This document shows, piece by piece, positions 12,499 to 24,208 of a DNA stretch of 64,000 nt. A program made the position numbers and the translations under genes. The notes below the pieces were generated by a model, which made no database searches, was not told the DNA's origin, and saw only the letters and a list, made by a program, of their open reading frames with translations. The stretch comes from Rhyacichthys aspro (lineage: Eukaryota > Chordata > Actinopteri > Gobiiformes > Rhyacichthyidae), in contig CM072155.1 of assembly GCA_036850595.1 (NCBI GenBank), forward strand, positions 4,821,953 to 4,885,952. Direction: 5' to 3'. Within the stretch, counting starts at the first letter, position 1. Every line of letters starts with the position of its first letter.

Positions 12499-13764
12499 GT
12501 AAGTGACGCACACATACTCTTCTTTGTGCAACACTCACTTTTTTTTTCTCTTTTCCCCTGCACTTTATTGCACACGCGATAAATGGCGGTGAGCGGGTGC
12601 CTGCCGTTCTGTGAGTCATCGCTGGATAAATTACACAGGTTACATAACGCTCCTCATAGGTCCTTTCAAAAGAATTCTCGGTATTGTGTAAAGTACTGTA
12701 TAAGTGATCCATCAATAGGAACAAGATCATTATAGTTCTGCAGATGACGTTAAGTTTTATTAGATATGGTGGAGACAGGAGATAGGGCCCATGATTTTTA
12801 TTGTCAACATAAAGACTGTACAAATCAATAGTCTTCACTGTGAGAACTTAGAGCATACGCTGAAATAATTGGAGAATTCCTAGAACGGATGTCTTGTAAA
12901 CATCATGCCGTGATGTATTGAGGACATAAAATTAAGATAACATTGCCCTCTAGAGGTCTGAGTGAATATAGCTTCACCTGGACATTGTATTGTTTATAGA
13001 AAAAAGGCCACCATCGTTACACAACGTACAATAAACCCACTGTTTATTCATCTAAAAACATGAAAATAGTATGATTTAGTAGAATTGAATACTGCAAAAC
13101 TTATGTTCAAAGTCAAGCAGCAGCAGCAAAAAAAACAAAAAACAAAAACACAAATGAGGACAAAATTGAAGAGAAACTGTTTATCAAGAGGAGTTAATCT
13201 GTGGAACAGCTGCCCTGAAAATTAAAATGTGCTACGTCTCTCATCCAATTTAGAACAATATACATAAAGAATAGTAATAAATATATAGGACTGATATTTA
13301 ACATTTGTCAATAATATTATAGTGCTGTTACTTCGTTTTCCTTTTTGATTTTTGGTGATAAGGTTTGGCAAAATAAGCTTTACTTCACCCTACACCTTTT
13401 TCATTTCATTTCATTCATGATTTGCTAATGACCATATATACTATTTGGAGCACAAACAAAGTAGTAAAAGACCAAGCAAAACAATACCAAACCTTAAATC
13501 ATCTAAACAAAAGAAGGACATGTCTCAAAAAGCAACGTATATATTACTTTTGCATTATCACATTGAATTAACAACAAAATAAATATTTTTCTCAAATTTA
13601 GTTATCTCTATATTTTTATATTAAATTGATAGTAATCCCCGATGAATATTGTGGATAAATATCACTTCCCTATAAACTCATGTTTCAGGGTTCACATTAT
13701 TAAAAGTCTGTGAGCTCCAGATATATGACAGGCCAGCGCCGTGTAATATCTGCTTGCCCTGCAG

Positions 13765-13800
13765 GAGGCATGTGGATCTATGTTTACCTGTATTACACAG
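13765..13800 (+). CDS. Weak candidate third exon of the plus-strand gene
   Basis: An acceptor CTTGCCCTGCAG precedes 36 bases encoding EACGSMFTCITQ in the phase left by exon B. It is followed by CAG|GTAGAG. Using a second donor nine bases on would end the frame at TAG. The short length and two competing donors make this uncertain. Confidence 0.2.
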
Positions 13801-14941
13801 GTAGAGTAGGTGAGCATATATTTTCTGACTAGATTTGCTCTGTTTACTCTCCATAAGCCTCCCCTAATATCCAGTTATTCTTTTTTAATCAAAATAACTG
13901 GGAATCTGCCCAATTCACCACACACCATGCTACTGCAGCTGGACATTTAGACCTTTAGGATATATTTCATAAATCTGAGGAAGATGGTTGGTTCTGAGGT
14001 CACATTGGACTTAGGCTGTAAAAAATAAGCACCTTTTTTGTCAGCAAAATTATAAACACTATGTTCTAAAATCTTCCATAACATTTTTGCTGTATTTTAG
14101 TGAGAAACAAAGCCACCATTGTTTTTAAAATGTTGTGCATATTGTGTTTAATGATTTTATGGGGCATGAAAGTGCTCTATAAGTTTTATTGATAAATTAG
14201 CCTCTTTTCTGTAATAGAGCTCTCTGCAAAAATCTGTAAAATTAGTAGAAACATAAGATTCTTGAGTGTTAGCTTACTTTTTACAGCACCTGACCAAGTA
14301 TGTTGTATTATAAAACCATCTTACCAGGTTAGGTATCAGTATTTGGTTTAGTTCCTCTATGTTGGCAGTCTGACTGAGACCATACATGGTACATACATTA
14401 CAGTTTATATTCAACCAAGAGCTGTACCAGTTACATCATCAGAGGAACTGTATCTTGGCTCTTCATCATTTCCAGTGTTAGTTTGGAGACTCTGGTCGAA
14501 GAAATGGAGCAACAGGACGGATGCTATACTGAACAACATGGACCATCACCTGCACTGGGTTTTTGAAGAACAGAGAGCAGAACGGAAAAGAAGAAATCAC
14601 TCACTTTTTTTACACCTAGATTTAATCATGACTCCCATTTTTGGTAAAAAGAGTTGTCAGTTCCCACAGAGACATGAGCGCCAGGACGGCAGAGTGAAAG
14701 TCCGTTCGTCTGTTGGCAGAGCCCGGACTCTGACAGATGGTACTTAGACCAACTAATCTCTTTGTCTCTGATTAGAATCGTAACTCTCTCGAGTAAACAT
14801 GATCTCTGGTCAGCCGTGTTGTCTTCATCACATTCCTCTGATTGCATTAGCCTCTATTTACTGCTATTACAAGCTGTGACTGCGACTTCAATTACTCAGA
14901 TATGTTTTGACAAAATAACGAGAGTGAAATCACACAGTACT

Positions 14942-14947
14942 TTTATT
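14942..14947 (-). terminator. Candidate poly(A) signal of the MISP/AKAP2-family gene
   Basis: AATAAA on the minus strand, about 145 nt after the TGA at 15090. It is the first canonical signal downstream and would give a short 3' UTR. Confidence 0.45.
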
Positions 14948-15089
14948 TCTCAGCTAAACATCACAATACAATACACATTCAAAGAAAATCTGAAGCCTTA
15001 ACTATTAGCTGGAATGTTTAGAATGGATTGTTGCAGCCCTATGTTGAAAATAGGTGTTATTCGAAGCGTAGAAGACAAACTGAAGGCCC

Positions 15090-15194
15090 TCAGATGTTGT
15101 CCTTCGGCGGCGTCTGTCCGTTGATGAGCCCGGACTCCCAGCGCTGCCACAGAGGCGCTCTCTGACCCGCTCCTCGCTGAACTTTGGTCTCCTG
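15090..15194 (-). CDS. MISP/AKAP2-family gene, last coding exon
   Basis: Thirty-four codons and TGA (15090-15092), in phase 0 after a 162-nt intron. It encodes QRWESGLINGQTPPKDNI at the end, resembling the conserved RWEAG ending of AKAP2. The acceptor is a tandem GCAGCAG, so the exon may start at 15194 or 15191, adding or dropping one glutamine. Local GC content is clearly above the flanks. Confidence 0.8.
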   Translation of the reverse strand, partial: QETKVQRGAGQRAPLWQRWESGLINGQTPPKDNI

Positions 15195-18100
15195 CTGCGA
15201 GACAGACATTTAAAGACGTTAGAGATTAGCTCCCACTCTGCCCGTCCTCTGATCTGAGATTAGTCTGAGTTTACCAGTGCGTGTGGAGTGTCATGTTGTG
15301 GAACAATGTCAAATGTGTTCAGAAGCAGCAAATACAGGAAATGTTAGAGATGTCACCTGGTTCTGCTCAGTTTTCGTCAGGTCTTTCTTGGACGGTGGAG
15401 GCCAAACTCGCTCCAGTTTTCCTGTTGATTTTTGCCTTGGATCTGAAGAACAAAAGATATGTTTTTAGCCACCGTTTATTCACACTTTCACTAAAAACAC
15501 ACATCGGTCTTTATTTACTAAGATATGTCTGTCATAATGGTGCCCTTGTGCTCAAAATTACATGCCGTGCAATTTCTTTTAAACCAGGTGCTATAAAAGA
15601 TTGGTTAGCCATTTTGTTGATGACATGGCTTTGTGAATACATCAGAGGTGAGAAGTCGATACTGTTTTTAAGTAGATTTTTCAGGTCTCTGTACTATTCT
15701 TGAGTATCTATTTATCTGGCGACTTTTGACTTTACTCCCTACTTTTGAACTCAAATATCTATGCTTTCTACTCCTTACATCAGTGCTGACAAACTCCGTG
15801 ATAGTAAATAAGAATCCTTTCAGGGATCGAAGATTGTGACACTTGGGTATGTTTGAATGTAGGGTTTCATTTTTATTTTTGATGTTTTTTGCACATCATT
15901 TTGTGTATTCACTTCAATTTCAATTTGTGCCACTGTGCCCTAATTTTAAGCCCAATTTCAGCCCCTTGAAATGATTATCTCTCTTTGGTATAAAAGTGTC
16001 TTTGTACACTATGGCCTATCTATATCTTTTATTTTAGTCTCTGATTAATGTTTAAAGTCCTCAAAGTATCACTTACAAAATGTTTAGAGGGCCGAATAAA
16101 ACATTGCAAAAGGCCTTATTTGGCACCTGGGCCTTAAGTTTGGCATGACTGCTTTACATTGTCAAAACAGCCTTGTTACTTTGACACCCTCCGCCGATGA
16201 CAGCAGGACGTAAACAACGTCAACAAGATAGGGAAAGTCAAGAGCCAGAATAAGAGAAGGTGATTGTTACATGATGCAAAATATGTTTTTCATATAAATA
16301 CTTTTGCCACCTACAATACATATTTAAATTTTTAAGGCGATATATCTTGTAAGAAAAACAGTTGCATAATGTTACTTTAGGTGCCTCTTAAATCAATCAG
16401 CAGATACCAATTTTGCCTGAACAGGGCTGTTTTTACCAGCCAGAGACAGAATACTGGACCATATGACTTTGATGTTAACCATATATATTTAGCATATATA
16501 TCCATAATGGCCAGTGGATCCTTGACAGTGCAGAAACCAGCAGAGTAACAATAACAAAGGAAAGGTCAGAGTTAAAAAAGCATAAAGACAAACAGGTTTT
16601 AGGTCAAAACATTGTCATTTTGGGTTTTACCTTCTGTTTCTCATTTTCCCTTGATGAACTTGATGAAACCAAAAAAATTGTTGTTCCTAAGTGTGGCAGC
16701 GTGTATCATTTTGGGATGCTTCGTACCACCTTTAGCAAGTCTTTAAGGCTAGCTAACTTGTAAATTTGTTGACAGAGCTCTACAAAAAAAGTAATCAATC
16801 AAGAAAACAGACTAGCATTATATTTAAAATTCACTTAGTATCTCTTAACGTTTTTTAAACTGAATGTGCCAATGTGCTGCTTCCTGGAGCCAACCCTTTG
16901 CAACAGATCCCTTGGTCCATTATTTATTCAGTCTCCACTGTCAGACTGAAGCTTCAAGGTCTTCAGTCTGAGTCTGTGCGAAGATTTTGTCGCTCTGTGC
17001 TGTGTCATAGAAGCATAGAACAACACTAACGCTTATTTGACCTCAGCAGTGAATCATTTCCTTCAGTACACCCAACTGTGGACAAATTACACTCCTGTCA
17101 CATGTTGTGCATCTACATCTTGAGTCAACTCACACATCACTCTGCCGCAGTGACTGGAAATATGACGCACTCTAACTGACTAAAAGCACTTGTCCAGGAC
17201 ACTTGACACATGCATTCTCCTCAATAGTTATTATAAAATTTGGAATGATGTAACCCATATTTATGTAACGGAGCACTTGACAGCCCCGGGGTGGATCTGG
17301 AGTTCAGACAGGCCCTTGTTGTTGTCACTCAGGCCGCTGGCATGTGCTGACTGAGATCAGACAGCTGACAGAATGATGCGTCCTTCTGTGACGCTGGCAG
17401 GGTCCATGCCAAGTTGTCTATAAGACTGCTTGGATAACAGTGTGATGCTAATGTGGACAGGCATTCATTAAGGTGTTTGGACTGGAGTGTCAAGCGGCCG
17501 GGATGAGGAGTGAATTTAGATATAAGTAACTAAAAAGTTTACCCTCAATTTTGCAATGCCTTCAAAACACAATCAGGTCTGGCACATTTTTATGTTTTAA
17601 CTGATTATATTTGGTTAGAAAGGCATCCCGAACTACTAATGCAGATGGTTTTCTTTAGTATTTTGTTTGGTTTGCAAGATTTGTGCATACTTGCCTTGCC
17701 TTGAATTGTCTGCCTTTATTTCAACTGTACTTTCCTGCATTTCCCTGTAAATAAATGTATCTTATTCGACTTCCAAGTTGAACTGATTAAAATTGCCATA
17801 ATAGCTCCTTTGTATCATCACGTCCATTATGGAAAACCTAGTGTACAGTTGAACAAATGAGTTCCAGCTATGTTTTGTATGTTGTAAAACAAAATAGTCC
17901 TTTTGCATTTGGTGATCTTGGAAAAAGTGAATTCATCATCTAAGCCAATTTAATTTTTGTATTCAGCAAAACTGTTGTTGATTTCGTAATTATATTTATA
18001 CAGAACAACACCTCAATGGGAAATGATAGTAAAGCATGTGGTAAATATCTTATAGATGTTTAATTAAGTTACTTTATTCAAAATATGCAACTTCCTGTGT

Positions 18101-20713
18101 ACTTTACAACATGCTGTAAGCTTAAATTTACTTAAGGCTGTGATTTTCTAAACAGAACCACCTTCTTCCTCTAAAAACTCTTCAATGTTCAGTGATCAAT
18201 AGAAAATCTATAAGTCAAAGGCAATATGGGCTGTAAATTAAAATAATTATGCTTAGTAATAAGTCCAGCTTGTTCTGGGTCATATGCCTGTAGCATTCTC
18301 AAACAGACTCACCTGTTTTGATCCCTGATGTAGCTGTCATGTCTTCTTTACTACCATGTCTTGTCTCTCCGTACAGAGTGCTCCTCTGTTTGCGTAGTTC
18401 CTCTTCTCGTTTTTTGCCCTCCCTGATGTCCTTCTCCACCTCTGGCTGCAGAGCCAACGCTGGACGTAACTTAAAGAAAGGGTTTTCTCGGAGGATAGGA
18501 GAACTCTCTCTGCAGGGTTCCTCCTTTGTCTTTCTGAGTTTGTCCACAGCTGTAGAGACTTCTTGGCTGATGGAGTCCATGCTTTTGTGCATGCGCAGAG
18601 GTTTTTCATGTTTGGGATAAGGGGATAAGCGCATTTTGTCTCGAGAGCCTCCAGATGGACTCCTTGACCTCAGGTTTTCAGGATATTGCTCTTTTTCAAA
18701 GCTGGTAGATGAGACGAGACGGAATGATTGTGTTCTTAAAATGGGGGATGTTTTGAGCGAAAACATTTCCAGGCTACGTGTGCGCTCCAGCACTGAGGGG
18801 TAAACTTGATTTTTTGGCAGTGAGCTTGGAGGTTTCCTATATCTTGTTGGACCCTCCATTTTGTCCTGCAGGAAGTTTTCAAAAAGCAGCTTTGTGTCCC
18901 TCATCTGGCGACACTCCCCTTTGCTGTACCCCCCTGGGAGCTTCCCCTGGTTGACCAGCACCAGCTCTCTCTGCATCTCCTGACTTATCTCCTTCTGCAT
19001 CTTCTGCTCTGAGAACTGCCACTCACCTTCCTTCATCGGGAGAGCCTCGAGTGAGATGTTGGTCTTAAAAGGAATCTCTAGTACGTCTGGATTATCTGTG
19101 AGATCAAATACGCCTTCGACTCTCTGCAGATCTTGGTTTCTTCGTGAAGCCTCTTGGAGGTGCTTTTCGAAGGAGGTCTCAGCGGCTGAAAACCGGTGGC
19201 AGAGTGCAAAAGGAAGCCTGGTTTCATCTGTGATGGTCGGAGGAGCCACTGATTGCCAGCTGTCACTTTGCTCACTGTGTTCTGCCTCTGTCTTTTGAGA
19301 AGGCGAGGTTGGCAAATGTGTCTCTTTCTCTGGTTCTTTTCCATCATCCTCAAAACAGCTACTTTTTCCTTCTTCTACTTGAGTCTTTTCAAACTCATCT
19401 TTAACTGTGCTCTCTACCTTCCCACATTCCTTTTCTGAAACCCATCCTTCAGTTTCTTGAATTTCAACAGTCTGTCTCGGTGAAGACTGACCCTCTGAAT
19501 ACTGAGGAATGTGTGCGGCTTCATTGGCACCTATTGCTTGTGAATGGGCAGATTTCCGATCACCTTCCTCATTATAACAGACATCTTCCTCTGTTTTACC
19601 AGTACGGGGACTCTCAACATTTGGTTCTTGGTCCTCATTGTCCATAATTCCTTGAGTGTTTTCTTCCCGATACTTAACAGTGCTCTCTTCTGCCGTCAAT
19701 TCTCTTTCTTCCTTAAAATGATCCTTCTGTTTTTGGCACTCGGATATATCCTGTCGCTGTTGAACAATCTGCAAACGCTGAAGCAGTTGCTGGCCTTGCA
19801 GGATTTCAGTGGCTATCCTACTGCTGCCATCTTTCTCCGCTTCTTGTCGCTGATTCAGTCCTTGCTCATCAGACAAATCATCCTCAGAGCCGCTCGATCG
19901 CCTCACCCAGTCATACTTAGTAAGGTTCTCATCCAAAGATCCAGTGTCATTGTTGACCTTGCTTTCCTCTTGTGGAAGGTCCTGTCTTTGATTTGTTGTG
20001 GAATCCATTTTGTTTTGGTTGTCGTCTGTCACAATCTCAAGACCTTGCATTGTTAGGTCATGCCTTTCCAAAGTCGGACAGACTTCTTTTGATCCAGATT
20101 CCTCAAGAAGATAGACGTCTGCCACTTGTTCTGAAGATTTTAACAATTCTTTATGATCTTCCGCTGTCTCTTCATCCTCTGTTTTATCGTTTAAATCTTG
20201 ACCCAGTGCGTCTTCACGTTTGACCCTGCCATCAATTGATGTTTGGTCTTGTCCGGTGCCGTCTTTGTCGCACGGAAAGTTGCTGCTAATGCCTTCCTCA
20301 GAAGTCGGTAATGCTCTTGCCATCTCTTTTGCCTGACCATGAGCTGCCATTAACTTCTTCTCTGCATGGTGCCAGTCTAAGCACTCGGGATTAGCTTTAG
20401 CCTCTGTGGCGTCAGATGGTGCACAGGTTACACTTGGGTCAGTGGCTGCTTCACATGTGCTGCCTCCTTCTGGATCTAAGCGGGACGGAGGGGTATGAGA
20501 AGATGGATTTACGAAGACCTCATCGGGACCCTCGTCGTCTGTGACGCTGTAATATTTGGGGATTGCAGCCGGAGACGAGAGGGGGGCTTCTGTTTCCTCT
20601 TGGGACCTCTCTTCAGAAGTGACTGATTGGCTTTCATCCATCCTCACTGTCCCATCGTCTTCGTCCTTGGACTCTGGGGTTTGAGGGTTTGATATGGGAA
20701 GGTTGGGATCCAT
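15090..20713 (-). CDS. MISP/AKAP2-family protein (MISP3-like), three coding exons
   Basis: Exons 20713-18313, 15442-15357 and 15194-15090 join in phase to 863 aa. The long first exon encodes an acidic, Glu/Ser-rich, probably disordered region (about 1-500). Then come family blocks: ETSFEKHLQEASRRNQDLQR near 512-531, MQRELVLVNQGKLPGGYS near 580-597, an SPILR...SFRL segment, and ENPFFKLRP followed by VEKDIREGKKREEELRKQR near 759-777. The last exons give GKLERVWPPPS and QRWESGLINGQ, like the GKIEKVKPPPS and RWEAGIY ends of AKAP2. Relatives are actin- and cortex-associated scaffolds; AKAP2 also anchors PKA. I see no convincing RII-binding helix. An in-frame TAG at the start of the first exon fixes ATG 20713. 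Linkage to a PALM3-like gene favours MISP3; AKAP2 or MISP remain possible. Confidence 0.85.
15357..15442 (-). CDS. MISP/AKAP2-family gene, penultimate coding exon
   Basis: Eighty-six bases lie between an acceptor ending TTGTTCTTCAG and a donor CCAG|GTGACA. The first two bases complete a codon started at 18313, and the rest encodes GKLERVWPPPSKKDLTKTEQ and flanking residues. GKLERVWPPPS lines up with GKIEKVKPPPS near the C-terminus of human AKAP2. The exon ends in phase 0, matching the next one. Confidence 0.8.
15443..18312 (-). other. Intron of the MISP/AKAP2-family gene
   Basis: A GTGAGT donor at the 18312 end and a TTCTTCAG acceptor at the 15443 end. It contains the hAT MITE at 15781 and a family Y motif at 16908. 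The repeat-free tract at 17260-17510 is more GC-rich. Confidence 0.75.
15781..16151. mobile_element. hAT-type MITE, copy 2
   Basis: This is alignable along its length to 1534-1946, sharing tracts such as GGGCC(A/G)AATAAAACATTGCA and CCTTTCAGGG. Near-identical 8-bp flanks CCTTACAT (15773-15780) and CTTTACAT (16152-16159) mark the insertion. It sits in the long intron of the MISP/AKAP2-family gene. Confidence 0.85.
18313..20713 (-). CDS. MISP/AKAP2-family gene, large coding exon
   Basis: The exon is entered at 20763 through an acceptor ending TTAATTCCAG, followed by 50 nt of 5' UTR and ATG at 20713. It ends at a strong donor, ACAG|GTGAGT, with the last exon base at 18313. The genomic open frame runs on into the intron to 18299, but those residues (ESV) are not coding. 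It contributes 800 codons plus one base. Other long open frames across it on both strands are shadows of this Glu-rich coding sequence. Confidence 0.9.
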
Positions 20714-20763
20714 GTTGGAAGACTTTTTACGGAGTTTGTGTGATAGTTGTTCTCTTTTCTAAA
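20714..20763 (-). other. 5' UTR part of the large MISP/AKAP2-family exon
   Basis: Fifty bases between the acceptor and the ATG, with TAG in frame at the start. An upstream exon must exist. A donor CAG|GTGGGT at 23051, behind a tract without obvious repeats, is one weak candidate for its 5' leader. Joining it to this acceptor gives stops in every useful frame, so it would be untranslated. Confidence 0.5.
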
Positions 20764-21048
20764 CTGGAATTAAGTGAGAAAATTTGAATTACATTAAATA
20801 TATGACAAGGTTGTACTCATTAAAATGACAAACGCTGCACTTAAATAAATACTTTGGTTGGACCAAGTCAAAGAGATGTATTTTATGTGCATTTAATACA
20901 ATATGATACAACAGAAGATACAGCTTTTATCTTTAATTAAATCTTTAAAAATGGAACCCTGATATTTTTATGACACTTTATATTTGTGAGCCCTGTTTTA
21001 TATAGGCTCATCCATGATAGAAGGCACATAAAGCATTATAGTGATTAT

Positions 21049-21335
21049 TTCATTTCATTTCATCTTCTACCGCTTATCCCACTTTGTGGGGTCGCGGGTG
21101 GCTGGAGCCTATCCCAGCTGCTTTGGGCCTTAGGCGGGGTACACCCTGGACAGTGGCCAGTTTGTCGCAGGGCTGACACTTAGACGTACATTGACAGACA
21201 ACCATTCACTCTCACATTCATCCACTAGGGGCACTTTTAGAGTCACCAAAGACCAGAGTTAGCCAATGATGTTTGGGTCGGCCGGATTCTTGCTGTGAAG
21301 CGGGAGCGCTAACCACTCCGCTACCGTGCACCCCC
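21049..21335 (-). mobile_element. tRNA-headed SINE with perfect 12-bp target duplication
   Basis: On the minus strand the head reads TGCACGGTAGCGGAGTGGTT, then AGCGCTCCCGCTTCACAGC, as in the common fish repeat with a tRNA-like start. The tail ends in a short GAAAT repeat. TATAGTGATTAT lies at 21037-21048 and again at 21336-21347, an exact target duplication. It inserted upstream of the large MISP/AKAP2-family exon. Confidence 0.85.
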
Positions 21336-21404
21336 TATAGTGATTATGATTTATCCTAAATAAACACAGTAACAAAGTCACATTAGTTTAGCAATGCAAA
21401 TTAC

Positions 21405-22095
21405 ACACATGTGAAAAAGTATTTTCCCTGTTTTTTTTGCATGTTTGTCTCACTTAACTGTTTGTGAAATCATGAAACAAATTAAAATATGTTATATTAA
21501 GATAACTCAGTAAAAACAAAATGCAATGAAAAAAGCTATTCAAAGCTACCTAGGCCGATGTGAAAAAATCATTGTATTCATAGTTATTGTTAAATCATGA
21601 ATGAACTTTTTCACAGTTTTTGGAAAGCTGAGTTCAATTTCACTAGCCACACCCAGGCCTGATTAGTGCCAGACCTGTTGAATCAAGAAATCACTTCAAT
21701 AGAACCTGTCTTGCAAAGTGAAGATGAACCAAAACATCTAAATAAGCAAGACATCATGCTGCGAACCAAAGAAATTCATGAACAGATGATAAACAAAGTA
21801 ACTGACATCTCTTAGTCAGGAAAGTTACACATAGCCATTTAAAGCCATTTGTAAAGGTTCTGGACTCCAGCCAAGTGAGACTCATTATCCACAATTGGAG
21901 AGAATATGGAACAGTGGTGAACCTTCCCATTAGTGACCGGCCGACCATAATGAACCCAAGAGTGCAGCGACGACTCACCCGAGAGGTCACAAAAGAACCC
22001 ACAAAATCTAAAGCACTGCAGGCCTCACTTGTCTCAGTTAAGGTCAATGCTAATAAGAAATCAGGAAGGAGGCAAATACTTTTTCACAGCACTAG
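21405..22095. mobile_element. Truncated Tc1-like transposon with transposase N-terminal remnant
   Basis: The ends resemble GTGAAAAAGTATTT and AAATACTTTTTCACAGCAC. The plus-strand frame at 21875-22060 encodes NWREYGTVVNLPISDRPT, then RVQRRLTREVTKEP, the DNA-binding helix region of fish Tc1 transposases. No DDE domain remains. It lies between the MISP/AKAP2-family gene and the paralemmin gene. Confidence 0.85.
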
Positions 22096-23867
22096 GGCAA
22101 AAATAGGCAACATTATTGGGAGTTAATTAAAGTAGGGCATATAGCTGCTGTTGTTTTGGTGACTTTATTCCCACTGTGACCTGGCACCGTCGATTGTGCT
22201 GACGAAGGGAAACGCTAATCGGCTTTCCCGTTTTGGAGCACACACTATACTCTGTGTACTGCCCAGCTGGACAACGGCAGCCACATTCTGTTCAGTTTAC
22301 GCTTTTCTATTATTCTCATGAATAACATGAGCGAGAGTTATCCGCAAAGTGCCCTTATTCTCCAGTCGGCCCGCTCGAACAGCATCGCTCACTCAGCACG
22401 GGAAAAAAAAAACTGCAAAATCATGAGAATATTGCCTTCCCTTTATAGATGTTTTAGAGCTTTTTCAGGTATGATCACCTTAGTAAAAAATTGTTAATAT
22501 AATCTGTGTTGGTGAGCTGCAGCTTTAAATCTATCAGTCTATATTTACACTGTCATTCAGGGCTTAATTCCAGCTCCAGTGCGGGTGAGGATTATCAACA
22601 GCAGCATACGCTCAAGGAATAGGACATATTAATGCACTGATGAGATTAATGGGTTTATTGCTTTGGAGATATGCATTTGTTTACATTGGATGCGTTATAT
22701 ACTGTAGTAGACGCCCTTTAAAATCGTACTGAATGTAACTTTAGGGATTTTAATAGTGATTGTCGCCTCTGTCTAAACATTAATATAAGTTGTGGAATAT
22801 AACAATGCTGTCTTATTTATATTTGAATGTATTGTAGAAAAATACACAATATCATTCATATGTTTAAGTATATGGCATTGTTATTAGCACCTAATTAATA
22901 CATCGTACTCTGACTAAAAAAATAAATAAAAATAATATAATCAATACACTATTATCTTAAAGGAAGCCAAAGAGAAAGTAAACGAAAGCATGACCTTTTC
23001 ACAATAAAACAGTGAAATACAAATAAAGGCCACAGAAATGTGAGACCCACCTGTTTGCTGAGTGTTTCTCATCTCCTGAGTGTGATCAGAACAGCCTCAG
23101 TGGAAATATGAACTGATGATCCTGCTCATGGACTTATCTTCTGTCCTCGTGTGTCATGTGAGTCACACAAACCAAATCCACGTCGCCGCTCCACTGTACA
23201 GCGGACTGTAATTTTGAAACATATTACGCAAATACAAAGATATGTAAATCTTACAAAGCTTTATTCAACAAATGAGGAAGAATATAAAGTTACAAAAGTG
23301 AAAAGGTGCCCCTGTTATAAGGTGCATAACTTGCTGATGGGTAACGAGAATCTCACTCTGCACAGCCTTCAATTTATTTACTATTCTAACATTTCTGATT
23401 GTCAGTTATACATTGATAAATACATATCACACAAATAAACATATCTGACATGCCTTTCATCGCTTATTTCTAGGCACAAAAACGTATTTCAGTAGCATCC
23501 ACAAATTCAGAGGTTGAAGTTCTCTGCTTTTTCCACCAGGGGGAGTGAGTGTTATTGAAATGTCCCACTGAGCTCCTGTTTCACTACGTTTGTCTTTATT
23601 TGGCAAAAAAGGAACTCTAGAAACTGTTTTTTTGTTTTTTGTTTTAAATATTGACATATGGCCAATAAAAAAAAATATATATATATATTACATTAGACTT
23701 TTGTCCAATGGTTTTTATTGCCTCAAAATCAATAAAATATATTGTATAAAGTCTTTAAGATGATATTACCAGAGGATATAAATGCGGAATAACAATATTT
23801 TTCATCGGCACAAACAACACATACCTCGCTAGATTAACGCAACTTTGCAAATATACAGTATAATATA

Positions 23868-24208
23868 CAGAGGTGGAAAAAAGTTTTTGGACACCCCATG
23901 CATTTGTGAAATACTGCATTAGTTTATTCTTTGTTCAGTTTTCTCTGTTAGTTGTTGACTTTGATAGCGACAATGTTGAGAACTGACCTATTGAAACTGT
24001 CAAGAATTTATTTTTTTTTAGTTGTTGTAAGTTTTGTTAGTTTTTCTTGTAAACAATAAACTAAAAAAAAATCATTTGTATTTGTTTATGTTTGTCAAAT
24101 GCAGCCACACCGTTTGAATCACAAAAATGATTTTTCCACAAATATTTCATGATAATATTTGAGATTGTGTAAAATTTTAAGGGTGTCCGAAATCTTTTTC
24201 CACCACTG
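23868..24208. mobile_element. Tc1/mariner-type MITE of a second family
   Basis: A 341-bp AT-rich element with inverted ends CAGAGGTGGAAAAAAG...GGACACCC and GGGTGTCCGAAATCTTTTTCC...ACTG, flanked by TA. It lies in the interval between the paralemmin 3' end and the MISP/AKAP2-family gene. Confidence 0.85.

Larger units (their letters stand above)
12499..15089. other. Intron or intergenic DNA between convergent genes
   Basis: It holds the weak exon at 13765-13800. At 14471-14475 a TTTCCAG acceptor is followed by a tract that is open in two frames (14476-14747). The phase left by the upstream exons meets a stop at once, so that tract is at most a 3' UTR exon. Confidence 0.35.

Noticed and set aside
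15277..15703. Plus-strand open frames over the last exons of the MISP/AKAP2-family gene
   Set aside because: Antisense to exons whose splice sites and phases agree on the minus strand; no family resemblance.
18299..18312. The last residues of the 804-codon genomic open frame as real C-terminus
   Set aside because: A strong GTGAGT donor precedes them, and two downstream exons continue the family's conserved C-terminal sequence in phase.
19544..20056. A 170-codon plus-strand open frame, and others across 18.3-20.7 kb
   Set aside because: They lie opposite the Glu/Ser-rich coding exon of the MISP/AKAP2-family gene, and such codons leave long open antisense frames.
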